A DNA stretch of 32,770 nt from Clostridiaceae bacterium (GCA_016292705.1 JAEDHZ010000001.1:1-32770); one strand, 5' to 3'; shown: positions 17,410-25,262, counted from the first letter of the stretch. Made by a program: numbers and translations. Notes: a model not told the origin generated them from the sequence alone.

Positions 17410-18837
17410 ATGAAAGTTTTGTTTGCTGCATCTGAAGCTCAGCCCTTCATGGCGAGCGGCGGACTCGGTGATGTTGCCGGTTCGCTTCCGCAGGCGCTGA
17501 GGAAAAGGCTCATCGGCTGCCGTGTTGTCATGCCTCTTTATGACACAATCAGCCAGGAGCTCAAGGACTCAATGTCCTTCATAACAAGTATCTCCGTCCC
17601 CGTTGCATGGAGACGCCAGTATTGCGGCGTTTTCCAGGCGAAGTACAAGGGCGTGATATATTATTTCATTGACAATCAGTATTATTTCAAGCGCGACAGA
17701 ATCTACGGCCATTATGATGATGCGGAACGCTTCACATTCTTTTCAAGAGCCGTGCTTGAAATTCTGCCCCACATTGACTTCAAACCCGATATTATTCACT
17801 GCAACGACTGGCAGTGCGCACTGACTCCGGTGTTCTATACCACAATGTACAGCAAAAATCCGTGGTATCAGGGAATTAAAACCGTTTTCACAATCCATAA
17901 CATTCAGTATCAGGGAACCTACGGAATGGATCTTGTCGGCGATGTTATCGGCCTCAAGCCGGAGGACACAAGAATTGTTGAATATGACGGCGATGTCAAT
18001 TTCATGAAGGGTGCAATTGAATGTGCAGACAAGGTGACAACAGTTTCCCCGTCATACGCACAGGAAATTCTTGACCCGTGGTACAGCCACGGTCTTGACA
18101 CCATTCTGAAAGCCCGTCAATGGAAGCTCCTCGGCATACTCAACGGAATTGATACCGAGAGCTATAACCCGGAAACCGACGGAGCAATTGCGGAAAACTA
18201 TAATGTTGAAACGGCTCAGAAAGGCAAAGCCGCAAACAAAGCGGCATTGCAGGAGAACCTCGGTCTGCCCGTCCGTGCCGATGTTCCGATGATCGGACTT
18301 GTTTCCCGCCTTGTTTCCCATAAGGGACTTGACCTCATCAGAGGTATTTTTGACGAATTCCTTTCAACAACGGATGTTCAGGTTGTTGTGGTCGGCTCGG
18401 GCGACTGGCAGTATGAAAACTATTTCCGTGAGCTGTGCGATCGCTATCCGGGAAAGATTTCCGTCAGAATCGGCTTTGTGCCCTCTTTGGCACGCAAGAT
18501 TTATGCTGCTGCCGACCTCTTCCTGATGCCCTCAAAAAGCGAGCCTTGCGGTCTTTCGCAGATGGTTGCGCTGCGCTACGGAACGCTCCCGATTGTCCGT
18601 GAAACCGGCGGTCTGCGTGATTCTGTCACCGACAGCGGCGACGGAAAGGGCAACGGCTTCACCTTCAAGACCTACAATGCGCACGATATGCTTGATGCAA
18701 TCCGCAGAGGTCTCGGCGCATACTATGACAAGCCTTATTGGAACGGTCTTGTCACGCGTGCAATGGAATGTGATTTCAGTTGGGGAAGAAGCTCCAACGA
18801 ATATATCAAGATGTATAAACAGCTTCTGAACAACTGA
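17410..18837 (+). CDS. glgA: Glycogen synthase (ADP-glucose specific), GT5
   Basis: Retaining GT5 glucosyltransferase that extends alpha-1,4-glucan from ADP-glucose. The 475-residue length is standard. The N-terminal Rossmann domain starts KVLFAASEAQPF and has HCNDWQCALTPVF and FTIHNIQYQGTY; the C-terminal domain has GLVSRLVSHKGLDLI and the catalytic-Glu segment PSKSEPCGLSQ. The usual KTGGL loop near residue 15 reads ASGGLGDV, lacking the Lys that contacts ADP-glucose in the E. coli enzyme; I believe this variant recurs in a Ruminococcaceae subgroup. The 84-nt gap after glgD contains an imperfect inverted repeat (about 17335-17348 with 17377-17390) but no T-run, so read-through is expected. 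The ribosome binding site is GGAGG, 7 nt upstream. Confidence 0.96.
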   Translation: MKVLFAASEAQPFMASGGLGDVAGSLPQALRKRLIGCRVVMPLYDTISQELKDSMSFITSISVPVAWRRQYCGVFQAKYKGVIYYFIDNQYYFKRDRIYGHYDDAERFTFFSRAVLEILPHIDFKPDIIHCNDWQCALTPVFYTTMYSKNPWYQGIKTVFTIHNIQYQGTYGMDLVGDVIGLKPEDTRIVEYDGDVNFMKGAIECADKVTTVSPSYAQEILDPWYSHGLDTILKARQWKLLGILNGIDTESYNPETDGAIAENYNVETAQKGKAANKAALQENLGLPVRADVPMIGLVSRLVSHKGLDLIRGIFDEFLSTTDVQVVVVGSGDWQYENYFRELCDRYPGKISVRIGFVPSLARKIYAAADLFLMPSKSEPCGLSQMVALRYGTLPIVRETGGLRDSVTDSGDGKGNGFTFKTYNAHDMLDAIRRGLGAYYDKPYWNGLVTRAMECDFSWGRSSNEYIKMYKQLLNN

Positions 18838-18861
18838 ACAGACATCTGAACGGAGGGAATT

Positions 18862-19515
18862 ATGCAAATCTTATTTCTGGTGCTTTTTGCGACAGTCAGT
18901 GTTGTTCACCTTGCGGCAAGCTTTGTGAGCAACAAAAAGCTTCGTGCGGCAACAAAGGGCTTCATCCTGCTTTTCCTTTTGCTTTACTACCTCTTTGCCG
19001 CAGAAGCAAAGAACGGAGTGCTCATTGCCGCCATTGCAACAAGCTGGCTTGGTGATGTTCTCCTCATCCCACAGGGAAACGGATGGTTCACCGCCGGCGG
19101 AATCAGTTTCATGATTTCACATTTCTGCTTTATTGCCGTTTATGTTATGTCGGTTGATTTTGCCAATGTGAACATTCTCCTGACTGTCCTTGCGTTTTTG
19201 GTTTATTGTGCGCTGATTTTTCTCGTTTTCCGTGCACTCAGACCGACAGCACCTAAAAAGCTTTACGGCGGACTGATTTTCTATCTTTTCTGCAACGCAT
19301 CAATGAATATTTTTGCGTTTATGCTCCTCATCTCAAGGCCGTGCCTTGCAACAGCACTGACCTATATCGGAGCCGTTTCGTTCTTTGCGTCAGACTCGCT
19401 TCTGTTCCTGACAAAGTTTTATAAAAAACCGATGTGGCGAGGACACTTCCCCGTTATGCTGACATACATAGTGGCAGAGCTTCTGATCACCCAAGGTATT
19501 ATGATGCTCGGATAA
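18862..19515 (+). CDS. YhhN/TMEM86 family membrane protein, putative lysoplasmalogenase
   Basis: A 217-residue membrane protein with about seven or eight helices. It shows the YhhN family pattern: an early basic loop TKGFILLFLLLYYL, the SWLGDVLLIPQ segment, GGISFMISHFCFIAVYV, and IGAVSFFASDSLLFLTKF near the end. Characterised animal and bacterial members hydrolyse the vinyl ether bond of lysoplasmalogens; the two Asp residues in GD and SD are the conserved acidic positions. Plasmalogens are common in anaerobic Clostridia, so the role fits, though it was not tested for this branch. The gene follows glgA by 24 nt behind CGGAGGG and precedes a strong terminator, so it is the last gene of the glycogen transcript although no metabolic link is evident. 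Confidence 0.85.
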   Translation: MQILFLVLFATVSVVHLAASFVSNKKLRAATKGFILLFLLLYYLFAAEAKNGVLIAAIATSWLGDVLLIPQGNGWFTAGGISFMISHFCFIAVYVMSVDFANVNILLTVLAFLVYCALIFLVFRALRPTAPKKLYGGLIFYLFCNASMNIFAFMLLISRPCLATALTYIGAVSFFASDSLLFLTKFYKKPMWRGHFPVMLTYIVAELLITQGIMMLG

Positions 19516-19530
19516 AGATAAATGAAAGTA

Positions 19531-19568
19531 AAAACTGCCGTAGCCAGAAATGGTTGCGGCAGTTTTTT
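19531..19568. terminator. Bidirectional terminator after the glycogen operon
   Basis: A long stem AAAACTGCCG/CGGCAGTTTT (19531-19540 and 19557-19566) continues inward as AGCCA/TGGTT around a GAAA tetraloop, followed by more T on the plus strand. The A-run on the other side provides a T-run on the minus strand, so it also ends the small gene at 19583-19705. Confidence 0.93.
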
Positions 19569-19582
19569 GAAATTCAAATCGA

Positions 19583-19705
19583 TTATGCAGCTTCTGAGGT
19601 GTCGGTTTCGTCTTTCTTTGTCAATGACTTAAAGAAATCAAAGATATAGCCAAGGATTTTTGAAACGAACTCAAAGATTTCGCTGAGCTTTGCTGATATT
19701 TCCAT
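19583..19705 (-). CDS. 40-residue small protein with amphipathic helix
   Basis: An ATG at 19705 preceded by a perfect AAAGGAGG opens a 40-codon frame ending at 19583, 15 nt before a strong terminator, and a good promoter lies upstream. These signals make it a real small gene. The peptide has no signal sequence. Residues about 5-29 (KLSEIFEFVSKILGYIFDFF) would form an amphipathic helix with a continuous face of Ile, Phe, Leu and Tyr, and the tail (KKDETDTSEAA) is charged. I do not recognise a family. A membrane-associated small protein or a helical partner of a larger membrane protein is plausible. The helix resembles in character the aromatic helix in the secreted peptide at 23206-23493. Confidence 0.75.
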   Translation of the reverse strand: MEISAKLSEIFEFVSKILGYIFDFFKSLTKKDETDTSEAA

Positions 19706-19742
19706 TGAAAATTCCTCCTTTCCCATTGTTTAAATCAAGAAC

Positions 19743-19771
19743 ATTTTAGCATTTTTAGCGTATTCTGTCAA
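19743..19771 (-). promoter_or_regulatory. Sigma-A promoter of the 40-residue small protein
   Basis: On the minus strand TTGACA (19771-19766), a 17-bp spacer and TAAAAT (19748-19743), one mismatch in the -10. The start would be near 19736, about 30 nt before the ATG. Confidence 0.75.
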
Positions 19772-19803
19772 TTGGCTGATAATTTTTTATTTCTCTGCCA
19801 CAG

Positions 19804-19837
19804 TGCGACATCTTTCTTTTGAATAAACATTTATAAT
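19804..19837 (+). promoter_or_regulatory. Possible Spo0A-controlled promoter of spoIIE
   Basis: A perfect -10 TATAAT (19832-19837) has no recognisable -35 at 17 bp. TGCGACA at 19804-19810 differs by one base from the 0A box (reverse TTCGACA) and overlaps where the -35 would lie, as at Spo0A-activated sigma-A promoters of B. subtilis stage II genes. One short near-match is weak evidence. Confidence 0.35.
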
Positions 19838-19873
19838 GGCACAAAAACCACCTTTTTTGAAAGGACGAGCCTT

Positions 19874-22204
19874 ATGAAAACCGAAGAAAAAACCGCACCG
19901 GAAATTAAAAACATTTCTGCGCTTGTGATGGACGAGGAAAAACAGCTTGCTCCCTGGGCAAGACAGCTTTGCATCGCCGCTGTTGCCTTTTTGCTTTCTC
20001 AGCTCAATGCGCTGAGCACACTTTCGCCGTTTTGCACTGCATTTTTGTCCGGCGTTCCCTTTTCCGGAACTGTTGCGGCACTCATCGGCGGTGTTTGCGG
20101 ATACTTTGTTGCCTTTCCGTGGCAGACTGCTCTGCGATGCAGCGCAGCTTTGCTTTTGTGTGCCGCCTGCCGCACCGTGCTTGAAAAAAAGCTGCCGGCG
20201 ATAAGGGGTATCCTTTCCTGCCCCATTGTTGCCTTCCTTTCCTGCTTTGTGGCGTCAGCTGCGGCGGCATTTTTTGCAGACACTCTGCTTTTGCCGTTGC
20301 TTTTTGCCTTTTGCGAGGGTTCGGTTGCTTTGTGCTCTTCCTTCCTCTTCATCCGTTGCGAAAAAGCGAAGGTTTTCCATTGCTCCGCCGCAAGTCTTAG
20401 TGTTCAGGACATTGCCGGCGCAGGGCTTTGCTTATGTGTTCTTTTGCTTTGCGCTTCCGGTCTTTCTCTCGGTCCCGTTGTTCCGGCAAGAACAGCGGCG
20501 GTTTTACTGATTCTTTTTGCCTCACATTATAAAGGTGCGGCGGTCTCCTGTCTTTTCGGCGTTTGCGCAGCGGCATCACTTTCTGTTTCTGCTGAATCAA
20601 GGTTTTTGTTCCCCGTGCTCACAGTTGCTTCCCTTGTTTGCGGAATTTTTGCTCCGCTTGGTCAATACGCAGTTTCGCTTTCCTTTGCGCTTGCCGCTGC
20701 GGTAATGTCATTTTTCGGTGGATTTTCCCAACAGGTTTTTTGGAGCTTGCTTGAAATCGGAGCAGGATGTGCTCTTTTTGCCGCTGTTCCGTCCAAAAAG
20801 CTTTTTGCCGTTCATACTGAGCTTGAAAAGAATCTGCTTCTGTCCGACGATCAGCTCAACCGCAGCGTTTGCGCCTCGCTTCAGCGTGCTGCGCAAACCG
20901 TCAGCGAAGTTTCCGATATTGTGACAAAGGTCAGCGCAAGGCTTGACAATGTGATAAACCCGGAAATCAACCGTATCTTTGCAAAGCTTCAACAGAACAT
21001 CTGCTTCGGCTGTTCATTCAAAAACGAATGTTGGAGCGAAAATTTCAACGAAACCGCCGCCGACATCCTTTCCATCAGCGGAATCAGAGATCCGGACAGA
21101 AAACAAACAAGCCTTGAAAAGCACTGTCCGAGGGCAAACGCCCTTGTTTCCCAGGTGAATTCCTGCTACGGCGATTTTGTCACCGGAATGGCATCAAAAA
21201 TGAAAGTCCGTGAAATGCGATCGCTTGTCAGCGATCAGTTTTCCTCAATAGCCGAGTTCCTTTCCGAATTTGCAAAGCAGGTCTGTGCAAACCGTGTTGC
21301 GGATAACACCCGTTCCCGTTCGCTGCGGACAGCCCTTGCGGATGCCGATATCCATGTTGACTGCGTGAACTATTTCACAAATTCAGGAGGAAGAATAAGC
21401 ATTGAGGTCAATGTTCTTGAAAATGTTTTTGACCTCAATCTTCAAAAAATGAAAACCATTTTTGAGCTGACGACCGGGCGTGTTTTTGAAAAGCCGGAGA
21501 TTGCCGTGCTTGAGCTGCGTTCAGTGATAACCTTTGAGGAAAAAGCGGTTTTCCGTGTTGTTACCGGTTCATGCCAGATACCGTTCAAGGATAACAGCAT
21601 CTGCGGCGACTGCATTGCCGCCCTTCGGGATATGAACGGAAATGAGATTGCCCTGATAAGCGACGGAATGGGAACAGGCTCAAGGGCAGCCGTTGACTCA
21701 ACACTGACGGCAACGCTGATGGAAAAGCTGCTTTCCTGTTCATTCTCTTTTGAAAGTGCGCTGAAAACGGTGAACTGTGCGCTGATGGTCAAGTCGACCG
21801 ACGAATCAATCGCAACCGTTGACGGAATAAGCGTCAATGTGTATACCGGTGAAACAGAGTTTTATAAAGCCGGTGCGGCGGTTTCCTTTATACGGCGGGG
21901 AAAGGAAATTACCGCCGTTGAGGAGCAGTCACTGCCGGTAGGAATTATCCGTGATGTTTGCTTTGCACGCAAAAAAACCACTCTTGAGTCTGAGGATATT
22001 GTTCTCCTCCTTTCCGACGGAGCAACCTGCGGCGACTGCGGTTGGATCAACGATGAACTTCTCGCATGGAGCACAAACAACATGGACGACCTTGCCTCCC
22101 ACATTGCCTCACTCGCCCGTCTGCGCAGCACAAGGGAGACTGCGGACGATATCACCGTTGTTGCGCTCAAGGTTCTGAACAGTCCGGCAGCAAAGGTGAG
22201 CTGA
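19874..22204 (+). CDS. spoIIE: Stage II sporulation protein E, PP2C-type phosphatase
   Basis: SpoIIE dephosphorylates SpoIIAA, which frees sigma-F in the forespore, and takes part in polar septation. The 776-residue protein has the standard build: a short cytoplasmic start, about ten transmembrane helices (roughly 30-310), a central regulatory region, and a C-terminal PP2C/SpoIIE domain (about 570-770). Metal-binding aspartates are seen in ALISDGMGTGSRA (Asp597) and VLLLSDGATCGD (Asp715). The central region carries several cysteines (about 375-430: CFGCSFKNEC), as in other clostridial SpoIIE proteins. The ribosome binding site is AAAGGA. It stands alone between a terminator and its own promoter. 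Its presence argues that the host sporulates or descends from spore formers. Confidence 0.96.
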   Translation: MKTEEKTAPEIKNISALVMDEEKQLAPWARQLCIAAVAFLLSQLNALSTLSPFCTAFLSGVPFSGTVAALIGGVCGYFVAFPWQTALRCSAALLLCAACRTVLEKKLPAIRGILSCPIVAFLSCFVASAAAAFFADTLLLPLLFAFCEGSVALCSSFLFIRCEKAKVFHCSAASLSVQDIAGAGLCLCVLLLCASGLSLGPVVPARTAAVLLILFASHYKGAAVSCLFGVCAAASLSVSAESRFLFPVLTVASLVCGIFAPLGQYAVSLSFALAAAVMSFFGGFSQQVFWSLLEIGAGCALFAAVPSKKLFAVHTELEKNLLLSDDQLNRSVCASLQRAAQTVSEVSDIVTKVSARLDNVINPEINRIFAKLQQNICFGCSFKNECWSENFNETAADILSISGIRDPDRKQTSLEKHCPRANALVSQVNSCYGDFVTGMASKMKVREMRSLVSDQFSSIAEFLSEFAKQVCANRVADNTRSRSLRTALADADIHVDCVNYFTNSGGRISIEVNVLENVFDLNLQKMKTIFELTTGRVFEKPEIAVLELRSVITFEEKAVFRVVTGSCQIPFKDNSICGDCIAALRDMNGNEIALISDGMGTGSRAAVDSTLTATLMEKLLSCSFSFESALKTVNCALMVKSTDESIATVDGISVNVYTGETEFYKAGAAVSFIRRGKEITAVEEQSLPVGIIRDVCFARKKTTLESEDIVLLLSDGATCGDCGWINDELLAWSTNNMDDLASHIASLARLRSTRETADDITVVALKVLNSPAAKVS

Positions 22205-22223
22205 AAATCAAACATAAACAAGA

Positions 22224-22279
22224 AAAGCTATAATTTGCACAACGGCAAAAAGCTCACCGTTTCTGCAAATTATAGCTTT
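22224..22279. terminator. Bidirectional terminator between spoIIE and the phosphodiesterase gene
   Basis: A 16-bp perfect stem (22224-22239 with 22264-22279) encloses an inner AACGG/CCGTT stem. The minus strand has the better T-run (TTTTCTTGTTT), so it mainly ends the minus-strand gene and blocks transcription from spoIIE. Confidence 0.85.
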
Positions 22280-22304
22280 AATGCTCCGAGCAAGACAGCC
22301 GGAT

Positions 22305-23024
22305 TTACCTGAGAATTTCAATCATTCTGTCCGGATAGTTGCCGATGAGTGCGTCAACACCCATTTCGGAAAGGCGCCTGATATCATCATATTCGTTGAC
22401 TGTCCAGGTGTTGATTTCACAGCCGGCAGAGTGCATTTCTCTGACCGTTTCCGGCGAAAGGAAGCAATGAATGGGGTGGCAGCACTGAACACGGTTTTCG
22501 GCGGTGTATTTTCCGTAGTTTATAAGCCAGCTTTCGGAAAGGAATCCGCGCTTGATTTCCGGTGCAATTTCCTCACAGCGCAGAACAGAGTAATGATTGA
22601 AGGAGGAAAGGATAATCTTTTTTTCAAGTCCGTATTCCCTGATCATGTCGATAACACGCTGTTCAATTGTCGGATACTCAAAAATTCCGGTTTTGAGCTC
22701 AATGTTCGTGATGATATCGGTATCCTTGACAAGCTCAAAATATTCACGCAGGGTGGGAATTGCATTGAAACCGTATACGCCCTTGAAACCTGCGGAGTAG
22801 TCAAAGCTGCGCAGTTCTTCAAGCGTCATGTCACGGACAAGTCCCTGACCGTTTGCCGTGCGCTTGATATCCTCGTCGTGGATAATTACAAGCTCGTTGT
22901 CCTTTGTGAGGTGGACATCAAGTTCAATACCGTCGCAGCCGATTTCAACAGCCTTTTGGAAAGCGAGCATTGTGTTTTCGGGATATTTGCCCGAAAAACC
23001 TCTGTGAGCAAAAATTTTTGACAT
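22305..23024 (-). CDS. Glycerophosphodiester phosphodiesterase
   Basis: A 239-residue cytoplasmic GDPD that splits glycerophosphodiesters from phospholipid turnover into glycerol-3-phosphate and an alcohol. The TIM-barrel signatures are complete: AHRGFSG (His7, Arg8), PENT (15-18), GIELDVHLTKD (Glu34, Asp36), HDE (His49, Asp50), and near the end INTWTVNEYDD. No signal peptide is present, so it resembles the cytosolic UgpQ type rather than secreted GlpQ. The ribosome binding site before ATG 23024 is poor (AGAAGTGA). It has its own promoter with a leader of about 68 nt and ends at a strong terminator, so it is transcribed alone. Confidence 0.93.
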   Translation of the reverse strand: MSKIFAHRGFSGKYPENTMLAFQKAVEIGCDGIELDVHLTKDNELVIIHDEDIKRTANGQGLVRDMTLEELRSFDYSAGFKGVYGFNAIPTLREYFELVKDTDIITNIELKTGIFEYPTIEQRVIDMIREYGLEKKIILSSFNHYSVLRCEEIAPEIKRGFLSESWLINYGKYTAENRVQCCHPIHCFLSPETVREMHSAGCEINTWTVNEYDDIRRLSEMGVDALIGNYPDRMIEILR

Positions 23025-23098
23025 AGATAATCACTTCTTTTGATTTTTTTCGGCAGAAAATGCCTTTTGTCCGGATAATGTCATTTCCGGCAACTGCC

Positions 23099-23127
23099 AT
23101 TATACACAAAAAGCTTATTATTTTCAA
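23099..23127 (-). promoter_or_regulatory. Sigma-A promoter of the phosphodiesterase gene
   Basis: On the minus strand TTGAAA (23127-23122), a 17-bp spacer and TATAAT (23104-23099). Only one mismatch in twelve positions. The start site would be near 23092. Confidence 0.8.
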
Positions 23128-23158
23128 GGGAACATCTGAATAATCAGAAATCACAAAG

Positions 23159-23192
23159 AAAAAAGTCTGCCGCCAAAAAGCTGCAGACTTTT
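23159..23192 (-). terminator. Terminator of the small secreted peptide gene
   Basis: On the minus strand AAAAGTCTGC pairs with GCAGACTTTT (23192-23183 and 23170-23161), followed by further T. It lies 13 nt after the stop codon at 23206. Confidence 0.85.
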
Positions 23193-23205
23193 GCTTGAGA
23201 ATTGA

Positions 23206-23493
23206 TTAAAAATAACGGTTGTTCGGAACAGGGGGAATTTCCGGAGCGGGCTTTCCGAGGAAAACATCATAGAATATGTATTTCAGAAAATCACCGATCG
23301 ACTTCCAGAAACGGACGAACAAGTCAAAGAAAGTGGTTGTTGAGTATTCCTCTTCTTCAATTTCCTCAACAACGGTTGTGCCCTCAGCAACGGTGGCATC
23401 CTCAGCAAAAACAGCAAACACACCGGCAAAAACCGAAAGCGAAAGGGCGAAAACAAGAACAAAAGCAATGAGTTTTTTGAGTGTTTTATTCAT
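23206..23493 (-). CDS. Small secreted peptide with aromatic amphipathic helix
   Basis: A 95-residue protein with a classical signal peptide: MNKTLKKL, a hydrophobic core, then VFA-ED as the likely cleavage site after residue 30. The 65-residue mature part has a Val/Thr segment and an acidic run (EEIEEEE, 43-49), an aromatic amphipathic helix (about 53-79, FFDLFVRFWKSIGDFLKYIF) and a Pro-rich tail (KPAPEIPPVP). I start it at ATG 23493, 6 nt after AAGGAGG; an ATG directly before it (23496) is only 3 nt away. It has its own promoter and terminator. No family is recognised. The shape suits a membrane-active or surface-associated peptide, but no export or immunity genes accompany it. Confidence 0.8.
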   Translation of the reverse strand: MNKTLKKLIAFVLVFALSLSVFAGVFAVFAEDATVAEGTTVVEEIEEEEYSTTTFFDLFVRFWKSIGDFLKYIFYDVFLGKPAPEIPPVPNNRYF

Positions 23494-23527
23494 CATAATC
23501 CTCCTTACAGAATAGGCTACCGTATTC

Positions 23528-23556
23528 ATTATAACCGCAAAGGCAAAGCAAGTCAA
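23528..23556 (-). promoter_or_regulatory. Sigma-A promoter of the small secreted peptide gene
   Basis: On the minus strand TTGACT (23556-23551), a 17-bp spacer and TATAAT (23533-23528). One mismatch in twelve. The start would be about 30 nt before the ATG. Confidence 0.82.
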
Positions 23557-23596
23557 GATTATTTGTTACTTTTCACATCGGAAAGTTAAACTTTGT

Positions 23597-24493
23597 TCAA
23601 AGCTTATAGTTAATAAGCACGCTTTCCGTCTTTTTGCCGAACCATTCCTTGCCGTTGACCGTTTTGCAACAGCCGATTTTGTAGTAAGCCGATTTTTCGC
23701 CGCTCTTTCCTTTGTCCGAAAGGAAAAGAGTTGTGCCGTCCTTTGTGCGCGCAACCTCTTTGTATTCACCGTCTTTGGCGTTGCTTTTATAAAGAATGTA
23801 GCACGAAACACCTGATGTCAGGCGATATTCAAATGATACCTTTTTGAAAAGGCTGCGCTTAACACGGAGAATCTCCGTGCTGTCAACGCAAACAAAACAT
23901 TCCTCTTTTCCGGTGTTGCTGTATATGCGATTATCCGGAACTCCGGGGGTTGCGATTTTGTCCGGGGTAAAGCTTTGAACATTATAATAGTACACCTGAC
24001 CCGAAGCGGCGGTGTTGTCAATGAAGGAAAGCTCCCCGGCTTTCGTCTCTCCTCGCCGGACAGCTTCATTCATTTCCTCAAGTCGGCGGTTGATAACATA
24101 GCCCGTTGCATTTTCATCGTTTTCCCATGTGATGCAGACCTTTCCGAACGATGGGCTTTCAATTTTTGTGATATTAACTGCCGGAACGGAGGAAATATTG
24201 ACCGCACGGGCAGAGCCTTTTTTTGAGAGAGGGCGAAGCTTGCCCTCAATCGCCTTGAGAGCATTGATTCGATATAGGTAAACGCCGTCCCTGACTTCCT
24301 TTGCGCAGGTGAAAGAGGTTACTCCGGCGTCGACTGAGCCGATTTTCACATACTTGTCCTTTTCACGGTCATAGCGTTCAATATTATAGCCGGTGGCATC
24401 CTTTACCTCTTTCCACGAAAGTTCAACCGTTCTTTCGTCGGTGACATCGGCAAAAACAATTTCGGGTTTGGTTTTCATATCATCTTTAGCCAT
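23597..24493 (-). CDS. Three-module fibronectin type III-like protein without signal peptide
   Basis: The 298 residues read as three similar beta-sandwich modules (about 9-95, 100-195 and 205-296). Each shows the FN3-like pattern of a Trp or aromatic in the B/C strands and a Tyr-rich later strand: VELSWKEVKDATGYNIER and YLYRINALK; VCITWENDENATGYVINR and VYYYNVQSF; VSFEYRLTSGVSCYILYK and AYYKIGCCK. FN3 modules usually occur in secreted enzymes or adhesins, but the N-terminus (MAKDDMKTKPEIVF) has no signal peptide or anchor and there is no sortase motif at the C-terminus. It lies 21 nt after nagB with AGAGGAAA before the ATG, so the two are co-transcribed. Function is unknown; a cytoplasmic scaffold or an exported protein using an unseen route are both possible. 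Confidence 0.85.
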   Translation of the reverse strand: MAKDDMKTKPEIVFADVTDERTVELSWKEVKDATGYNIERYDREKDKYVKIGSVDAGVTSFTCAKEVRDGVYLYRINALKAIEGKLRPLSKKGSARAVNISSVPAVNITKIESPSFGKVCITWENDENATGYVINRRLEEMNEAVRRGETKAGELSFIDNTAASGQVYYYNVQSFTPDKIATPGVPDNRIYSNTGKEECFVCVDSTEILRVKRSLFKKVSFEYRLTSGVSCYILYKSNAKDGEYKEVARTKDGTTLFLSDKGKSGEKSAYYKIGCCKTVNGKEWFGKKTESVLINYKL

Positions 24494-24514
24494 TCTGATT
24501 TCCTCTTGCCATAA

Positions 24515-25237
24515 TCATAAAAGCTTTGCGCTTTCCTTGTCGAGATAAACAATAACATCGTTGTGGTTCTGAAGAACGGATGCCGGGCAGGACGGAGAAA
24601 CTTCTCCCTTTATCATTTTGAAAACAGCATCCGCTTTTCCCTCGCCCGTTGCAATGAGAACAATCCTTCTTGCCCTCATGATATCGCCGATTCCCATTGT
24701 CAGCGCATATTCGGGCATTTTCTTGTTCACAAAATACTTGCTGTTCGAGCTGATGGTGCTGCTGGTGAGCCTGACCTTGAAAGGTCCGTCGGAAAAGCTG
24801 TCCGCCGGTTCGTTGAATCCGATGTGTCCGTTTGTTCCGATTCCGAGAAGCTGAATGTCAATTCCGCCGGCTTGGGAAATCTTCTCCGAATATTCACGGC
24901 AGCTCTTTTCGCTTTTCGCTTCATCACCGGAAAGGAAGTTGACCTTTTCATAATCAATATCAACTTTTCCGAAGAGGTTTTCTTTCATGAACCAATAGTA
25001 GCTGTTTTCATCCTCATGGGTAAGACCGCAATATTCGTCAAGGTTGAAGGTTGTGACATTCTTGAAGCTGACCTCGCCTTTTTCAAAAGCTTCAATCATG
25101 CGTTTATAGGTTTCAACGGGCGAAGCACCGGTTGCAAAGCCGAGAACGGCATGCGGATTCTCCTTGACTTTATTGATGAGTATTGACGAAACTTCTTTTG
25201 AAATTTCAAAAGCGTTTTCCATTATTCTGACTTCCAT
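24515..25237 (-). CDS. nagB: Glucosamine-6-phosphate deaminase
   Basis: Converts glucosamine-6-phosphate to fructose-6-phosphate and ammonia, feeding amino sugars into glycolysis. The 240-residue length fits the short Firmicutes NagB type. The N-terminal LGFATGASPVETY loop binds the substrate phosphate. NLDEYCGL carries Asp67, equivalent to E. coli Asp72, and GIGTNGHIGFNEP carries His138 and Glu143. The aspartate before that His in E. coli is Asn here, as in many short NagB proteins. The ATG at 25237 lies 5 nt after GGAG. No nagA or amino-sugar transporter is adjacent; the only co-transcribed gene is the FN3-like protein downstream. Upstream lie a near promoter and a more distal promoter followed by a terminator. 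Confidence 0.95.
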   Translation of the reverse strand: MEVRIMENAFEISKEVSSILINKVKENPHAVLGFATGASPVETYKRMIEAFEKGEVSFKNVTTFNLDEYCGLTHEDENSYYWFMKENLFGKVDIDYEKVNFLSGDEAKSEKSCREYSEKISQAGGIDIQLLGIGTNGHIGFNEPADSFSDGPFKVRLTSSTISSNSKYFVNKKMPEYALTMGIGDIMRARRIVLIATGEGKADAVFKMIKGEVSPSCPASVLQNHNDVIVYLDKESAKLL

Positions 25238-25262
25238 TACAGCTCCACTTCCTTTTTGTCAT

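Noticed and set aside
22281..23021. A 246-codon plus-strand open frame
   Set aside because: It is antisense to the GDPD gene, whose catalytic motifs are complete on the minus strand, and it has no ribosome binding site or recognisable domain.
24563..25186. A 207-codon plus-strand open frame
   Set aside because: It is antisense to nagB, which has full family signatures; the frame is a shadow of its codon pattern.
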